From positions 248,001 through 312,000 of the forward strand of contig NC_089175.1 of the NCBI RefSeq assembly GCF_947507565.1: a stretch of DNA of 64,000 bases, written 5' to 3'. The notes beneath the pieces are model-generated. The model was not told the origin of the DNA, did not search any database, and was given only the letters and a program-made list of their open reading frames with translations. Of the stretch, positions 22,211-32,568 are shown one piece after another. Position numbers and translations under genes: made by a program. The stretch is from Oscarella lobularis (Eukaryota; Porifera; Homoscleromorpha; Homosclerophorida; Oscarellidae). Each line of letters begins with the position of its first letter. Position 1 is the stretch's first letter.

Positions 22211-23947
22211 GAGGTCTCGAGTTTCTTTACTAATCTAAAATTCAGTTTATCAGATACACTCATATGCACAAACTTAAAATACTTCTTTAATTTTTGGCCT
22301 TTCAACTAATTCTAAACTTCTGCACTTCTGTGAAAGAGCAAGGAGGTCTTGCACGTTAATCTACAACAACATCAGATTCTTAGAAAAACAACAAACTTAA
22401 TAAGCAACATACAAGATCCAGTTTCTGTACGCCAGTGCCAATCTCATTCATAATCTAAAAAGAAGTAACAAATAACAAGGATAGTTGTCTGGTTGGTAAC
22501 TGCAACCATTCCAAAGGCGTAAACATCGCCTGCTGGTGATACGTGTCCCTCCAACGCTTCAGGAGGCACATAGCACTTTGCGTCAGCAGGTGCAGAGGCA
22601 TAGAAGGATCTCGCTTCATCTTTGTGCAAATACGATAAACGACCAAAGCCAGCTAGCTTTGCAATCAATGCGCCTGTTTTATCTTTCCCCAAAAGTACAT
22701 TGGAACTGGAAAAATAAACACGCGTCTTTGTTAGTCAGAAAACTTGAATATTGATTTGCCTTTTGACGTGACCATGAAACGACTTGCAGGACGAGTGAAT
22801 AAAGTCCAAAGCCTCTGATATGTGACAAACTATAACTAAGCAATTTTTCCACGAAGGTGGACTTTCGTTTTCCTACAGCATACTTAGGAAGTCAATCAAC
22901 TTGATTTACACTATTCCGACCTTTGACAGAGCATCTCTCAAAGTCCCATCTATTAGCAATTCATAGACTATACATGGCTCAGCAGAATCAATGCTATAGG
23001 CCAACATTTGAACTACATTTTTGTGATGACAGCTGCCATAATACGCCCACCGTTAGGTAACTAAAAGTTAAGAAGCAAAAAGACTTACGCGGAAAAAGCT
23101 TTTATTTCAGACGGAAACAGTTTCCTGTGCAGTTGTAGGTAAGATGATTTATCATGCTTAGGCTAAAAGAGAAAACGAAGATAAATATTAGGCTTATCAG
23201 TTTTGTCTATTACCGGTTTGAATTTTTTTACTGCAACGGGTTTATCTTTCCATTGAAGACGTCCTCGATAAACGTCTCCAAAGCGTCCTGAACCAAGAAA
23301 ACATCCTTTCTTAGTCACTGGAAAAGAATTGAATCCGTCGGTTGCCGCCTGGAGCTCCTCAAATGGTATTTCCAAAAGTCTACTATCAGAGGAAGCCCCT
23401 CCTTTTTTTTCTGACTGTTTAGCTTTTCCTTCTTTGGTTATAGTTACAAGGGAAACATTGTTCCTTAGACAGCGACAACGTATTCGTCGTTGCAGTTCAT
23501 CTGAGTTGTCTCTGTCAGCCCCAGGACATTTCTTCTTCTTGACATCTACTGCATTAGTATTTTCAGTAGCTGAGGCATTGGTCAATCTAGTGTTTGGACC
23601 GTTTTCGTGTAAGCTAGAGTTTTTCTTTTTCTGTAGAAAAATCGCTAGCGGTAGCAATATCAATGCAACTTGGAACCTTGTAGCTCTTTGACCATTGTGG
23701 GTCTGAGTCTGGGTCTGGGTCTGGTTCCTGTTCTGAAACTTTGAGATTCAATATGAAGAATGACTTCTCAAGATTCGACGTAACAAATCGCTCAGAGACA
23801 AGTCCGACAGCAGAGTTGTCATATTTCTGACGCACCTAACGCTGACTATATTAGTCTTCATGGCAAACACCGATTTCCCACAACCTCTTTGGCTGCAAGC
23901 ACGCCCTCTAGTGACCACGAAGCTTTTTGGGCCTTATCCTCAGCCAT
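20749..23947 (-). CDS. I-H: predicted tandem pseudokinase-kinase protein
   Basis: ATG at 23947 begins MAEDKAQKASWSLEG; a short intron leads to VRQKYDNSAVGLVSERF, and a second to a Lys-rich linker (KKKNSSLHENGPN). The first kinase unit (I) then runs from FEELQAATDGF to about 22290. Its last exon ISKETRDLAAAAGAPDHH continues without a stop and in frame into the linker and N-lobe of the second unit (H), which ends SEKIS at 20749-20751. Unit I has lost both catalytic aspartates (HRD to HGH, DFG to GFG); unit H keeps HRD and DFG. The layout resembles the pseudokinase-kinase pair of Janus kinases, though the domains are Pelle-like. Phase is kept at every junction I checked. Two separate genes remain possible, but H has no start or promoter of its own that I can see. 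Confidence 0.72.
22290..23947 (-). other. Unit I: pseudokinase half of I-H
   Basis: Domain entry within the I-H gene. Glycine loop (FLGSGRFGDVYRG) and lysine (VAVKKFKPV) are present, but the catalytic loop reads [13 protein letters not shown] and the metal-binding motif reads LAGFGRLS. The substrate-lobe exons are shortened: [12 protein letters not shown] is reduced to GTGVQKL, and the exon holding the DPRTPW region is absent with the frame kept. These are hallmarks of a pseudokinase that may still bind nucleotide. The frame stays open, which argues for retained, non-catalytic function rather than simple decay. Confidence 0.8.
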
Positions 23948-24019
23948 TTGAGCACAGGTTTGATGAGAAGAGTCCCTGACAGTTCTTCGAAAACTGCTAG
24001 CGCACGCATTATGCACTTG

Positions 24020-24027
24020 TGACGTCA
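24020..24027. promoter_or_regulatory. CRE-like octamer upstream of I-H
   Basis: TGACGTCA lies about 75 bp upstream of the I-H start codon. A TATATAA-like stretch on the plus strand at about 24050-24057 lies further upstream. Plausible CREB/ATF-type promoter element; function is inference. Confidence 0.4.
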
Positions 24028-24189
24028 TCATTACACAAGTACCAGAGCCGTATATAACTCTGACAAGTACTGTAGATCTACGAACTGTTTCCGTTTCAAG
24101 TGCATACAAGTAGCTTCTTTACTATCGAAAATGTCTTTGTCGACACTCTGAGTCACTATCAATTACGCCGACTCTGAGTCGCATGTGAT

Positions 24190-24335
24190 GTCGGTGAAAT
24201 GCAAAAAATGTTACTCACACAACTGAAAGTACTCCCGTTGCAGTTCTTTCAGCTCCGGCAAAACCTGGTAATGAAGCCATACATAAGGCAAAACAACTAG
24301 CTGCTTCACTCACTTCATGAACATCAGGCCTCCGT
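24190..24335 (-). pseudogene. C-type 3' terminal fragment
   Basis: Matches the 3' end of C and C' (the region encoding the last exon and the intron and exon around RRPDVHEV at 4290-4420 and 30550-30680). It stops sharply at about 24335, where duplicated 3' flank of F/F' begins. No catalytic exons are attached. Confidence 0.68.
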
Positions 24336-24402
24336 GGCACAATCACAAACAAATAAATAAATACGTCAGACTTAAATTATTACAGTTAGACACTCAAGAT
24401 TA

Positions 24403-25860
24403 TTACAGAAATTTTGGCTTTCTCATCTTTGATAGAACTTCGTCCATCGATGGTCTTTTGCGCCTGTCCATGGCAGAGCATAGTTTGGCAAGTTCCAGTA
24501 GATGTCCAGGCAAGTTCTTGCACCATTCAATCCGTGGATCAATCATAGCCTCGGTATATCCCTCTTTTTCTGCATCATTCATATAAGTGATCTAGAAACA
24601 GACTCATAAAACTACAGTAATCATTCCTAGTTCTTCTACTAAGTCCATCTTCTTGGCATAAATGTATGAAGGCAACCCAGTGACAATCTCATAGAACACC
24701 TAAGCCACCACAAACACTGTGAGCCAACCAATTCCATAAAAGTAAAATATTAATTCGTTACCATTCCCAATGCGTACACGTCAACTTTCTTTGACAGGAT
24801 TCCCAAAAAGGCCTCCGGTGGCATGTATGATCGCGATCCAACCGACACGGTTGTAGAGACGTATGATTTGTCACAATCCCAGAATGTTGACAGGCCAAAG
24901 TCAGCCAATTTCACCGTCACTCTCTCGACGTCGTCGTTTTTTAGCAAAATATTAGCTCTACAAAAGAAAGATCAAAATGAAAAAGTACATGACAATCTCA
25001 AAATACGTTTTGACGTCACGGTGTATAATTTCAATGTCGTGTAAATAGTTTAGCGCATCAGAAAGGTCTTGTACAATAAACAAACGATCTTTCCAGCGCG
25101 GAGGATTCGGATTATTCTAAATACAAAAACGTATAGTCAGAACTATTGTTCTAGTCATCAAGCATTCTGGCCTTTGATAACGCTTCCCTTAGAGTTCCTC
25201 CCCTGATCAGTTCATAGGCCATACATAGTTCTGGACCGTCGATGCAATAGGCAATAACAGATATAATGTTGGGATGTTGGCATCTAAAATTAATTGAAAA
25301 GAGCTTGCTACAAATAAAGTATAATGCTGTTCCTTACCTGGACAAAGCTTTCATTTCAGAAGAAAACTGTCTTTTGGTTAGTCTCACTGTTGATGGTCTG
25401 TCATTCTTCGGCTAATAGTAAATTATAATATTTAATTAATAATATTTACCGGTTTTTACTCATACTGGTTTGTATCTTTTTACTGCAACCGCTACGTCTT
25501 TCCCACGTAAATTGAGGTCACCAAGATACACTTTTCCAAAGCTGCCAGACCCCAGTAGGCGCTTGTTGTCTTCATCGAAGTCATTTGTTGCCTGCTTCAT
25601 ATCATCATAGCCTAATAGTTTCACACCCAAGTCATCTATGTCGTCCACATCATCCGTCTCAAGAGAATGATTTTCACTACTTGATCCTGATGACGTTGGC
25701 GACTCAAGGTAATCGAGGCCTTTTCGCGGTCCAAATTCCGCTTGTCGTTGACGCTTATCATTAGACTTCCTTTTATCTTCTGAGTCAGAATCATCTCCAT
25801 CGCTACAACTTCCATCATCTCCACCTGCTCCAGCCACACAGTTCCCCCTGCTAATTCACA
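24403..25860 (-). other. Unit F': third kinase
   Basis: Domain entry. Closely matches F over linker and kinase (YDDMKQATNDFDEDNKRLL, FGKVYLGDL, VAVAVKRYKPV, IIHRDVKT, LADFGLSTF, SRSYMPPEAFLG). It lacks the membrane first exon of F; in its place the preceding G' linker splices in. The linker end of G' and the end of the F first exon are themselves weakly similar, which suggests a shared origin. Confidence 0.82.
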
Positions 25861-28800
25861 TAAAGACTGTCCTCAAGAAAAACCAACACGACAACTTGCT
25901 CTAACTAAAACATACCAAGTCTCTGCAGCATTTTCACAGCCACGCATCCGTAATTCATCTTCTAGAATGTCATATTTTCTTTTAATCACAGCACCCTCGT
26001 CTCTTTTAGTACTAGCAGAGCTGGAGGGCTTTTTATCTTCATCCTCTGAGCCATTATCATGATCAGGTGCACCTGCAACGAGGTCTTCAATTTTCTTACA
26101 AATCTAAAAATTCAGTTTGTCAAATATTCTTATGGGCCCAAACTTAGAATACTTCTTTCATTATAGGCCTTTTAGACGACTCGTGACTTGTGCACGTCTT
26201 TGCAAGATCTAACAATCGCCGAGCAAAGGTGGGAGGCCAAGGTTTCCGAGGATCTATATGAGATGTGAGGTCTCCAACTGCCTTTTCCACATCTCTCATG
26301 AATAGAATCTACACAAACGTTCAGCTTCTTGGGGAAAAAACAACCTACTAATAAGCTACGTACGAGATCCGTTTTCATTGCAGAACTATAGGGAGGTAAG
26401 CCAGTGACAATTTCATACATAACCTAAAGAACAATAAATGACAATGATATCTATTTGTTGGTAACTGCAACCATTCCAAAGGCATAAACATCGCCTTCTC
26501 GTGACACGCGACCTTCTTTTACTTCAGGAGCCATGTAGCACTGTGTGCCAACAGCCATAGTAGAATACAATGCTTCATCTTTGTACAAATGTGATGAAAA
26601 GCCAAAATCAGCTAGCTTTGCAATCAATCTGCCTTTTTTATCTTTCCCCAGAAGTATATTGGAACTGCAAAACAAAACTTGCCCCTATTGGTAAGTAAAT
26701 TTTAATACTGATATACCTTTTGACGTCACGATGAACAAATTCGCAAGAGTGAATAAAGTTCAAAGCCTCTGATATATGAAGAGCTATGATTAAGCGTTTC
26801 TCCCATGTAGGCAGACTTGAGCTATTCTACAGAACACTATGTAAAATCACACTACCTAAGGAATTTAGTTAGACTACCCAGACCTCTGATAGCGCATCTT
26901 TCAAAGTCCCATCAATTAGCAATTCATAAACTATGCACAGTTCAGCAGAATCAATACTGTAGGCCAACAATTTAACTACATTTTTGTGACAACATCTGCC
27001 ATGATTGATATGCCCACCTTTAGGTAGGTACAAAAAAAAACAAGAACAGACTTACGCGGACATAGCCTGTATTTCGGACGGAAATTGTCTTCTGTGTAGT
27101 TTTAGGCCAGATGGTCTATCATGTTTAGGCTAAAAGAGAAAATGAGAGAAAGAAGATATGAAGTTTATCGGGTTTGTGTAATACCGGTTTGAATTTTTTT
27201 ACTGCAACCAAAGTGGGTTTATCTTTCCATTGAAGACGTCCGAGATAAACGTCTCCAAAGCTTCCTGAGCCAAGAAGACATCCTTTCTCAGACACAGGAG
27301 ATGAATTGAATCCGCCGGTTGCCGCCTTCAGTTGTTTGAATGGTATTTCTAAAAGTTCATGCGGCCAGACCAACGAATCTTGATCTACATTGTGAAGAAT
27401 AGATGACAGCGCAATCCCACGCGTTTCCGTCTGAGATGAAAAAGAACTGCGAAGAATGCGAGATTCCTCTGCTGAATTGCTCTTTAGGGTGTCAGTTGAG
27501 CTTTGATGACTGTTTTTTGGACCCTTTTTTCCACCAGCAGGCTTATGCCGCTTTTTGTCTCTATCATCCGAGTCATCCGACTCATCTGAATCATGATGGT
27601 CCGGTGCCCCAGCAGCTGCAGTGCGCAAAGGAGGCGACTCGTCATTGTCATCATAGCCAAATTTCGCAGCAACCAACATTTTAATGATGTTGTCAACCTA
27701 AAACACGTATTCTCAAACATATAACAACAACGTGAGAAAAATTCAACCTTATCCATTAGAGGTCTTCGTTTGCTGTTTTTATCAGTACACATCTTGGCAA
27801 GTGCAGTTAGCTCTCGGGCCTCAGCATGGGGCCATGGTACTCGAGGATCAAACATGATATTCACATCCTCCTCTTTTTCCTCTACTTCAAGCATATAATT
27901 GACCTGTAAAATAGGATCACGTTTAATTAATTAATTAATTAATTAATTAATTAATACTAATTTACAATTACCAAATCTACTTTCTTGCTATAACTATATG
28001 GAGGAAGCCCGGTCACAATTTCATAGAGGACCTGCAGCCAATGACTGTATAATACTGTTATTCACACACATGGAGTCCTTACCACACCAAACGCATAAAC
28101 GTCTGTTCTTTGAGATGCTTTGCCAAGATATGTTTCTGGCGCCATGTAACTTTTTGTCCCAACGGATAACGTCACAGAAAATGATTCCATTGGATTACGA
28201 CCCTCTTCAGTGATAGTCGCTAGACCAAAGTCTGCCAACTTAGCATTGTCGTCTTCTCCAAGCAACACATTTCCACTGCAGGTACATATCAACACATGCA
28301 CAGAAGGTCGTGCTGTTTATCACCTTTTTACATCGCGGTGCAGTAGTCCAGGAGTGAGACAGTGCAAGTACTTGAGAGCACTTGCAATTTGACTAGAAAT
28401 GCGTAGGCGGCTTGACACACTTGGAACACTTTGACTTTCCTAAAGCAACATCATAAAAAATATACAGTAGAAAAATATCTGTAGAGCCATACCTTGGCTA
28501 ATGCTTTTCTCAGAGTCCTTCCGTGTACGTATTCATAGAGCAGACAAAGCTGAGGACCATTAACTGACAAGCCCATCAGTTTCACAATATTCTCATGATT
28601 AACCCTATGATCAGCATTGAATAGTTAAATGTCTTGGCTAGTCACGTGCAACATAGAAATACGGATATCAATAGCGTTTAGAAAAACACTTTTAACTTTT
28701 AGTTCCTACCGTATGAGAGATGAAATCTCAGTCGGAAATTGCTTCTTGTTCAATTGTATTCGAGATGGTTTATCATCTTTGGGCTAATAGAGATATGGTA

Positions 28801-30321
28801 TCATTAGATTGATATAAATCATCTAAGATGCAAATAAAATACCGGTTTGAATCGTTTGACAGCAACCTTAGTTAGTCTGCCTCCTACTTCCAAATCTGCC
28901 AGAAATACGTCGCCAAAGCTTCCAGAACCAATTAGAAGTGTTGAATCAAAATCTTTAGTAGCTCGAGCCAGTTCTTCAAATTTGGATATAGTGACAAGGT
29001 CCACTGTGCTATCCTCCGTCTGAGCAAGACAATCAGCACTCGCTGAAAAAAATTCGCTAAAAGTTTCAGTAAACTTTTCCCATTCTGGAATAAAGCTATT
29101 TTGGTTCATTGAAGTTTCCTTTTGGTCACATTGAGAATCACACGTCCTATCAACTTCATCTAAGTCTTCCGTGCCTTTGATGTTCTCTTTATTTGCGGAA
29201 GTACATAAAACAAAGGTGAATTTCTTTAAAATGCCTTTTTTAAATAATTTTTCAATAATATCGTAGATTGCTTTCCAGACATCAAGAAATTGTAAATCAT
29301 TGGGGTCAAAAAAGCGCATACGATAAAAAAATAACGTAGGCCGAGCCTCTTTAAAGACTTTCTCCCGTCCCTTGCAAAACTCGTTCAGAAAAGCTTTCAC
29401 CGCTTGTTCTCTGGATGAATTATTCATTTTCTGAATAACATGGCCACAGTGACCTCCACCATTATTAACCATATTATTGTTTATCTTCAAATCAAACCGG
29501 TGCACTTCATTCTTATTTTGCACAGGCTTTTCTTTCAATTTATTTAGTAGTAGTTTAGGTAGCTCACTTTGTAGCATTAATTTCTTCAACTTGAGTCTGT
29601 TGGCTTGAGCAGAAACAACAGTGCTCACGTTAAAATTGTCAGCAAATCGGAACTTCAACGTGTGGCTCCGATTGCATTGGCAATTTACGTATTTATCCTT
29701 CTGTATTCCTAGCAGAGTCAATGCAACTTACAATTGATCAATTATAAGCTGTAAATAACGTCAACCCATCATTACAGTGTTTTAGTAGAGGATAATGATA
29801 AATTATGATAATAACGGCTTGTGCAGTCTTAGAAATGCTACGCGACTCTGTGTACCTGTTTTAAAATAGAACTTCCTTTCTTCTTGCATGATGACGCAGC
29901 GGTTACTCGTGGCCAGTGCGCGCTTAGTTGTGCATTCAAGTTGTGACTGTAATAAATAAACATCATTAACACTTTTTAACGCTCACAGCAAGAAAGCACC
30001 GCTGCATAATGACGTACAATTAGACAGAGAAAGTTTAGAATGAACCGAAGACGGAAGAGCCACCTAGCTTCCACTTTCAACCGTTGAACGAGAAGGAATT
30101 TCGACAAGTTTTAGGATTCTTTCGAAGGTTGAAGTCTATGTTCTCCTCACCAGCTCGCGTTTTTTCACTGTACCGATGCTCTGAGGCCAAACTCGCCAGT
30201 GTATTACGTGTTCGGTTCATTCTAACTCTATAGTAACAAGTACCCTAGATCAAACCAATCTTACCTTTGGGGGTGTCTCTAAATGCAAAATCAAATCGTC
30301 GTTGGCCTTATCCTCAGCCAT
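24403..30321 (-). CDS. E'-G'-F': predicted triple-kinase protein
   Basis: ATG at 30321 (MAEDKANDDLILHLETPPK) splices to SQLECTTKRALATSNRC (about 29880-29960), then to a large exon (28850-29715) with an unrecognised N-terminal region and the first kinase (E'). The E' exon ending RRPLMDK splices in phase to VDNIIKMLVAAKFGYDD, an acidic linker, and kinase G'. The last G' exon (ICKKIEDLVAGAPDHDNG) reads on through a linker ending ENAAETW and splices in phase to GNCVAGAGGDDG, the linker of kinase F', ending RKPKFL with the stop at 24403-24405. Each unit has glycine loop, lysine, HRD and DFG. I checked both inter-kinase junctions and found no stop. If spliced this way it is one polypeptide with three Pelle-like kinases; three genes sharing exons by alternative starts is the main alternative. 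Confidence 0.68.
25915..27679 (-). other. Unit G': second kinase
   Basis: Domain entry. ATG at 27679 (MLVAAKFGYDDNDESPP) could be an independent start, but the reading continues in frame from the E' exon. It has an acidic linker (SDESDDSDDRDKKRHK), FKQLKAATGGF, LLGSGSFGDVYLG, VAVKKFKPV, FVHRDVK, LADFGFSS, CYMAPEVKEG and [12 protein letters not shown]. The intron after HRDVK uses an ordinary GT donor, unlike G, H and I. Confidence 0.82.
27690..30321 (-). other. Unit E': first kinase and N-terminal region
   Basis: Domain entry. The N-terminal region (about 300 residues, e.g. FRFADNFNVSTVVSAQANR, and Asn-rich KINNNMVNNGGGHCGHV) is not recognised. The kinase has FEELARATKDFD, LIGSGSFGDVFLADL, VAVKRFKPV, LLHRDVK, LADFGLATI and SYMAPETYLG. 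The frame-shifting 2-bp deletion seen in E is absent here. Confidence 0.8.
27923..27955. repeat. (TTAA)n simple repeat in an E' intron
   Basis: About eight TTAA/AATT units. Shorter versions stand in the same intron of D, E and E'', so the tract expanded here. Confidence 0.9.
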
Positions 30322-30547
30322 TTGAGCACATGCAGATTCGATGAGGACTACTCGCTACGCCTAGCGCACGCGCCGTTTAGGACTGCACAGATACTGCACA
30401 GATGCCCGAGCTGAAGTGCCGTTTCAAGTGGCTTCTTTACGCGAAAATGTCTTTGTTAAACACTAATACGAGTCTCTGTCTTTGGCTGTTACGCGGAGAC
30501 TCTGGATCGCACGCGATCGACAGGGTATTTTTATGTCCGAATAAATT

Positions 30548-32310
30548 TTACGCACTCAACCGAAAGTACTCACGTTGCAGTTCTCTCAGCTCCGCCAAAA
30601 CCTGGTAATCAAGTTATGCATAAGGTAAACACTTACAGCTAGCTGTTTCACTCACTTCATGAACGTCAGGCCTCCGACTACTGTCCCAGCTGGTGCAGCG
30701 CTTTGCCAAGTCAAACACTTTTCGTGCAAGCCCGCTTGACCAATTACAACGAGGATCTAACATTCCAAGAGCGTCATATCCCTGCGCTTCCAAATCTCGA
30801 ATGTAGGTTGCCTAAAAATACTGTAGCATTACATTCTAGTATCATCATGCAATACGCTTTACCAAATCAGTTTTTTTGGCAGGAGAATATGGCCTCAAGC
30901 CAGTCAGCAATTCGTACATAATCTAGAGCAGTTCCCATAATTATCACAAAAATACCATATTCAGAAATATACCATGCCCAGCGGGAAAATGTCTGTTTTT
31001 CTTGAAAAAACGCCCTTTGTTGCTTCTGGAGGCATGTAACATCTCGTACCAGCAATTGTAGACCCCGACATAACAATCCCTTTTTCTGATTCATCTTCAC
31101 ATATAGAACAAGCTAGACCAAAGTCCATAATACGAGCTAAGTTATCCGATCCAAGCATGACGTTGGAACTAATAGTGGGTGAATCAATAAACCAATCCGT
31201 AATCTGATCTCTCGTCACATTACCTTTTGAGGTCCCGATGAATAAGTGGAGCTCTCGACTCCGTCTGAATGTGTAATATGCCTTTTACAATATCAATCAT
31301 AATTTCTAAACGACGTTTGGCACAAAGAACTTCTTTTGATCTCTACAAGAACCAAAATTAAAATATAATGCCTCAATAGAGAAACCAAGAGAACCTTTGA
31401 TAAATTTGTAGCTAGAGTGCCACCATCAACATATTGAAATATAAGACACAGCTCTGGTCCATCGCAGCTGTATCCGAGAAGTTTGGCAAGATTAGGATGA
31501 GGAGGGCAACTACACGGACTGAATGAAAGAAATTGTTTGCAAATCAGTCGTCGCATACCTAAGAAGTGATGCCATTTCAGAATGAAACTGTTTTTTCACC
31601 CAAGAAGACGGCCGATTTGTTTCTTTTGCCATTTTTAGTCTTTTCACGGCAACCTGCTGGTCGTTCCATTTACCCAGATGAACCGAAGCGAATCCGCCTC
31701 GCCCGATTTCCTTCTCGAAATTATTTGTCATGTGTTTCACAAAGTCGTAGGGCACATTGATAACTTTGGGCGGGTCGTCAACCTTTGTTGTCACGAATGA
31801 GGACCGTACATAGACTAGGCTGTTTACCGTCGTACCATAGAAGGGCTCGTTGTGATGATCGACTCCACGGGCTTCGGCAATTCTCGTGCACATCCAGCTT
31901 GTTTGCCCGCCGTCTTTGGTGATGGCGAGTTAGCTATGCTCACATCTATGCTCACATTCGCTTCAGCCGAGGCCGATTCTATCCGGGATGGTGGCGAGAG
32001 GCACTGATTGCCTCCGAAGAAGGGGAAAAAGGGATGCTTTCCAATCTTAACTAGCTCTTTACACTCTAACGACGTTTCCTACCACCGAGTAGGCAATAGA
32101 GAAGAACGATCAAGAACCAAACGGCGCTTACAATCAATGCTTTCAATCTTTCTTCGTCTTCTAGCCAATCGGCGTCGGTATTTCGGACATCGATGCCTCC
32201 TCTTCCTTCGTAGCCTTCTCTCAAATAAATCTTTGAGATGGTACTCATTCGGTCTTCTACACTACGGCAGCCCGATTGGCAAACTCAGGCAAACTCCGGG
32301 CGTCCCTGTT
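30548..32310 (-). CDS. Kinase C': membrane TKL/IRAK-like kinase
   Basis: An ATG at 32248 opens MSTISKIYLREGYEGRGG and leads to a membrane helix at residues of about 37-54 (LIVSAVWFLIVLLYCLLGG) with basic RKRR. A juxtamembrane exon (ESASAEANVSIDVSIANSPS to TTSPSM, about 31835-31975) splices in phase to VDDPPKVINVPYDFVK and FEKEIGRGGFASVHLGKW. VAVKRLK, HPNLAKLLGYSCDGPELCL, LIHRDLK, SSNVMLG, MDFGLACS and CYMPPEA follow, and the last exon ends RLSA at 30548-30550. HRD and DFG are intact. An extra upstream exon, as in C, may exist but its frame is unclear. Expected to be a type I or III single-pass membrane kinase. It is the better preserved of the C pair. Confidence 0.72.
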
Positions 32311-32459
32311 AAAATCAAATATTTTACATCTCTGATAAAATAATTAAGCAATATAATTGCGAGACATTTGGCAGAAAAAGTAAAATTGTGCTGTATACAA
32401 TGTATCTTTTGCTTGTGAAGTAATTCGCCACACATGATATCACACAAGCCCAGAGATCT

Positions 32460-32568
32460 GCTATTCAGAAGAATCCAAGCCGCCAGCTAAGCTTTTAATG
32501 TCGTCATAAATCTAAAACACGCATCCTCGTACATAAAGCAACAGCGTGAAAAAATGCAACCTTATCCA
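32460..32568 (-). pseudogene. Out-of-frame E-family terminal exons behind E''
   Basis: Directly after the E'' stop, in another frame, lie the end of a second kinase 3' exon (RRPLMDK), an intron and a terminal exon IYDDIKSLAGGLDSSE. It matches the normal ending of D (VHDNIKSLADGLDSSEQRL). The same arrangement stands behind E at about 7640-7740. It marks an unequal crossover between a linker and an E-type 3' exon. Confidence 0.75.
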
